From NCBI RefSeq assembly GCF_003254395.2, contig NC_037639.1, forward strand, positions 9,352,501 to 9,416,500: DNA of 64,000 bases, written 5' to 3'. The translations under genes were made by a program, and so were the position numbers. Below are positions 61,646 to 64,000 of the stretch, piece by piece. A model generated the notes under the pieces. It searched no databases. It was not told where the DNA came from and worked only from the letters and a program-made list of their open reading frames with translations. The DNA is from Apis mellifera. Taxonomy: Eukaryota > Arthropoda > Insecta > Hymenoptera > Apidae. Position 1 is the stretch's first letter; every line of letters starts with the position of its first letter.

Positions 61646-64000
61646 GGCCGACACGGTGCAAGCGTGTATTGTGCAGAGGCGTAGGCGAGAAACGTGACCC
61701 ACCTGTGCGTACACGCACGTGGAAACACAAGCGCGCGGATTCACGGTGAAAGTATCGATATTCGCGCGGAATCGGAGCTGCTAGAATGCACAAGCGGCAA
61801 CCGAGTTAATTCCTATCCCCCGTACGAGCGGAGTTCACCGAACCTCGCGACTCATCCTTCTTCTTTCATTTTTCGTTTTTTGGTCTCTTCTTCTTCTTCT
61901 TCTTTATTTTTCTTTTCTTTTATCCTACCTTTGAAATCGTTGCGTTATTGGAACAATGATATATACACGCGCTTTTTATCGAATTCCTGCCAACTTCGAT
62001 TATCGCTATTTTTGATCCTTGTATTATTGGATAAATTGTTTGGATATTCTTTTCTTTTCTTTTTATATTCGGAATATAAATGATAAAGCGAAAATGTTAT
62101 ATTATGTTTTTTTTAACGTACGTTTTGTGAGTTTAACGAGTGGATTTAGAATCGTTGTTTTGATACGATCGATTTAGCGAGTCTTTCTTTCTTTTTTAAT
62201 CTTCTGACACCGTAACTTGGATTAATGTTTCTGTATAATGAGACTTGTCGCGAAAAATATGTAACATTCAAAGTTATCAGATCTTCTTATCAGATCCAAT
62301 TGGAGCTATTATTGTTGAGCATATTTATACCAGTGTCAAAGTTATTAGACGGGAATTATAATAAACGTAACCCAATTGCTCCTGGACATGACTCACAGTA
62401 TAAATATTCCACTTGTCTGTGTAAAAAAAAGTACCACTTCGTACCAAGCTTACCAAACACGTTTCTGTAAAAACATAGATCAAATAGAAATCTATCAAAA
62501 TTGATAGAAGATACCTAATGCAACAATTAATATAGAATATAATTAATCAATAACAATATAAAGAACACCACAAAAAATACAAAATATAAAAATTCTATAA
62601 TGCTCATTAAGCTAAAAATATCATACATGATCTTCTTTTTCTTTTTTTTGTTTGTCATTATCACAAAATTTTACTGTGATCCAGTTGTATCTCAATTGAA
62701 TCAAATAAGCGCAAAATCATCGTGAACACATTGTCCTCGAGCGCTGCTTTAATAAAGATAATTGCCAAAGCTTGATAAAACCCAATTCGAACGGAAAAGA
62801 AGAAGAAGAAGAAGAAGAAAACATTCCGCAACGATTTGTTCGAGCAAGAGATTTATTCGTGTCGTGGCAAGATATCGATTTTTATCCAGCGAATTTGTCG
62901 TGGAATTAATTCGACCGACTGGAAAACTTAACGAGCTTTATTAAACGTGATACCAAAATTTAATCCAATCCGAAATCTGTTCGAGAAATGGCGAATTTAA
63001 ACGGTTGGAAAATCGTGTTTGGAACTAGACCAAATTCGAACACCGGCGCGATTTCGTCTATAGTTATTCGTGGACGACCAGTTTGTCGTCTGTTTCGTTA
63101 TTTTTAAGAACTCGGGCCACTCGAACCTAGCTGATTAAGAGGACTCGTGATGTAAATTGGTTGGTTCGCGGTACAAAAATTCGATAATAAAGCTTTCATC
63201 TCGACTTGTCCTTCCCCGATCCTCTCTAATTCCTCTCCATCATTCCGTTAATATTAATTAATGTTATTCTCATACGTACGTATATCCAGATTTTCCAGAA
63301 CATTCGTCTTGTTCATTCGAAATAATTTTTCGTTCTTCCAAATAATTCGCGTTCGATACGAAAATTGTTCCGTGAAGATCGAAGAAGAAGGATTGAAAAA
63401 TAGATATGATTGAGATGTTGGCCGGGAACAGGAAATATGCAAAGTGATTCGATTATCAAATGAGGGATCATCCTACGATCCATTACGATTCAATCGGACA
63501 GAAACAGGAAGTGGTCGAGTTCAGTTACGCTGTTCGATTTGCTGTTTGCAACGGTTGTGAGCTTCGTTAGGGTACGAATATCGTTATCGTGATCTAAAAT
63601 TTATCGATCCTGCGCATTATCATCGTATATTCATATTTTTTTTCAATCGGATAAAATTTACACGTGATATTCATAAATAGAGAGAGATGAACACATTTTT
63701 TTTACGTCAAATGACATCTGAGAAGAAAAAATTAAAATTAACGCAATCTTGTAAAAAATTTGTTGTTGATTGGACGATATGGCAATTAAGATTAACGAAT
63801 TATAGATACAGAAGATGGGATAAAGATTCTATAAAACGGAATTCAGAATAGCTTTTCGGAATGCTGAAATCCTTAATTAAGGATGAATACAATTTTAGCA
63901 TTCAAATCCGTCCTAATCCGTTTTCTAATCCTCCGACTGTGTGTATGTGTGTGTGTAAAGGGACTTCAAAAGCGTTCATCAACTACAGTTACAATTTCTC

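Larger units (their letters stand above)
58302..64000 (-). other. UBE2H intron (runs off the window)
   Basis: The acceptor is CAG at 58302-58304. I searched the minus strand for the missing N-terminal exons (KRRMDTDV / GGLNEF region) and did not find them, so this intron is at least 5.7 kb. It contains CpG-rich islands (about 60590-60720, 61490-61850 and 63000-63200), a perfect palindrome, a short hairpin and an AAG run (62801-62820). No other gene is supported. Confidence 0.7.

Overview
This looks like AT-rich animal nuclear DNA, most likely from a hymenopteran insect; a honey bee-type genome fits best. The reasons are long AT-rich introns and intergenic DNA, scattered higher-GC islands, no CpG depletion (TCGA/CGAT words are common outside genes), abundant microsatellites and homopolymer runs, and short phase-consistent GT-AG introns inside insect-like coding sequences. 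The genus is an inference. I see no bacterial, viral, CRISPR, rRNA or tRNA feature.

Layout. (1) 1-2059, plus strand: the last two coding exons of a gene ending in a CUB-like domain and a hydrophobic GPI-type tail. (2) 2060-7831: convergent, very AT-rich 3' flanks. (3) 7832-35973, minus strand: the complete coding region of the inositol 1,4,5-trisphosphate receptor (Itpr). I traced 46 coding exons whose phases all join; their lengths sum to 8403 nt, i.e. 2800 codons plus stop. Intron 1 is about 10 kb. Three small phase-preserving exons look like cassettes. Two lie where the mammalian SIII (27 nt) and SII splice sites lie; a 42-nt one lies in the linker that carries a PKA site in mammals. One intron uses a GC donor. 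(4) 35974-45800: a good 3' splice site just upstream of the Itpr start codon and a strong minus-strand donor at 45398 suggest a distant noncoding first exon and a roughly 9.3-kb 5'-UTR intron. (5) 45.8-57.4 kb: gene-poor DNA dense in plus-strand T and CT tracts. It contains one isolated minus-strand open exon (55260-55614) ending in a PDZ-ligand-like TTTV. (6) 57522-58301, minus strand: the last three coding exons of the ubiquitin-conjugating enzyme UBE2H. Its upstream exons lie beyond the right edge, and the rest of the window (58302-64000) is its intron.

The genes do not form a shared pathway. Itpr is the ER calcium-release channel, UBE2H is a cytosolic/nuclear E2, and the CUB protein would be secreted or cell-surface. 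No wholly new system is evident. The most interesting content is the Itpr splicing architecture, the orphan exon at 55.3 kb, and an unexplained GC-rich island inside an Itpr intron at 16.5-16.76 kb.
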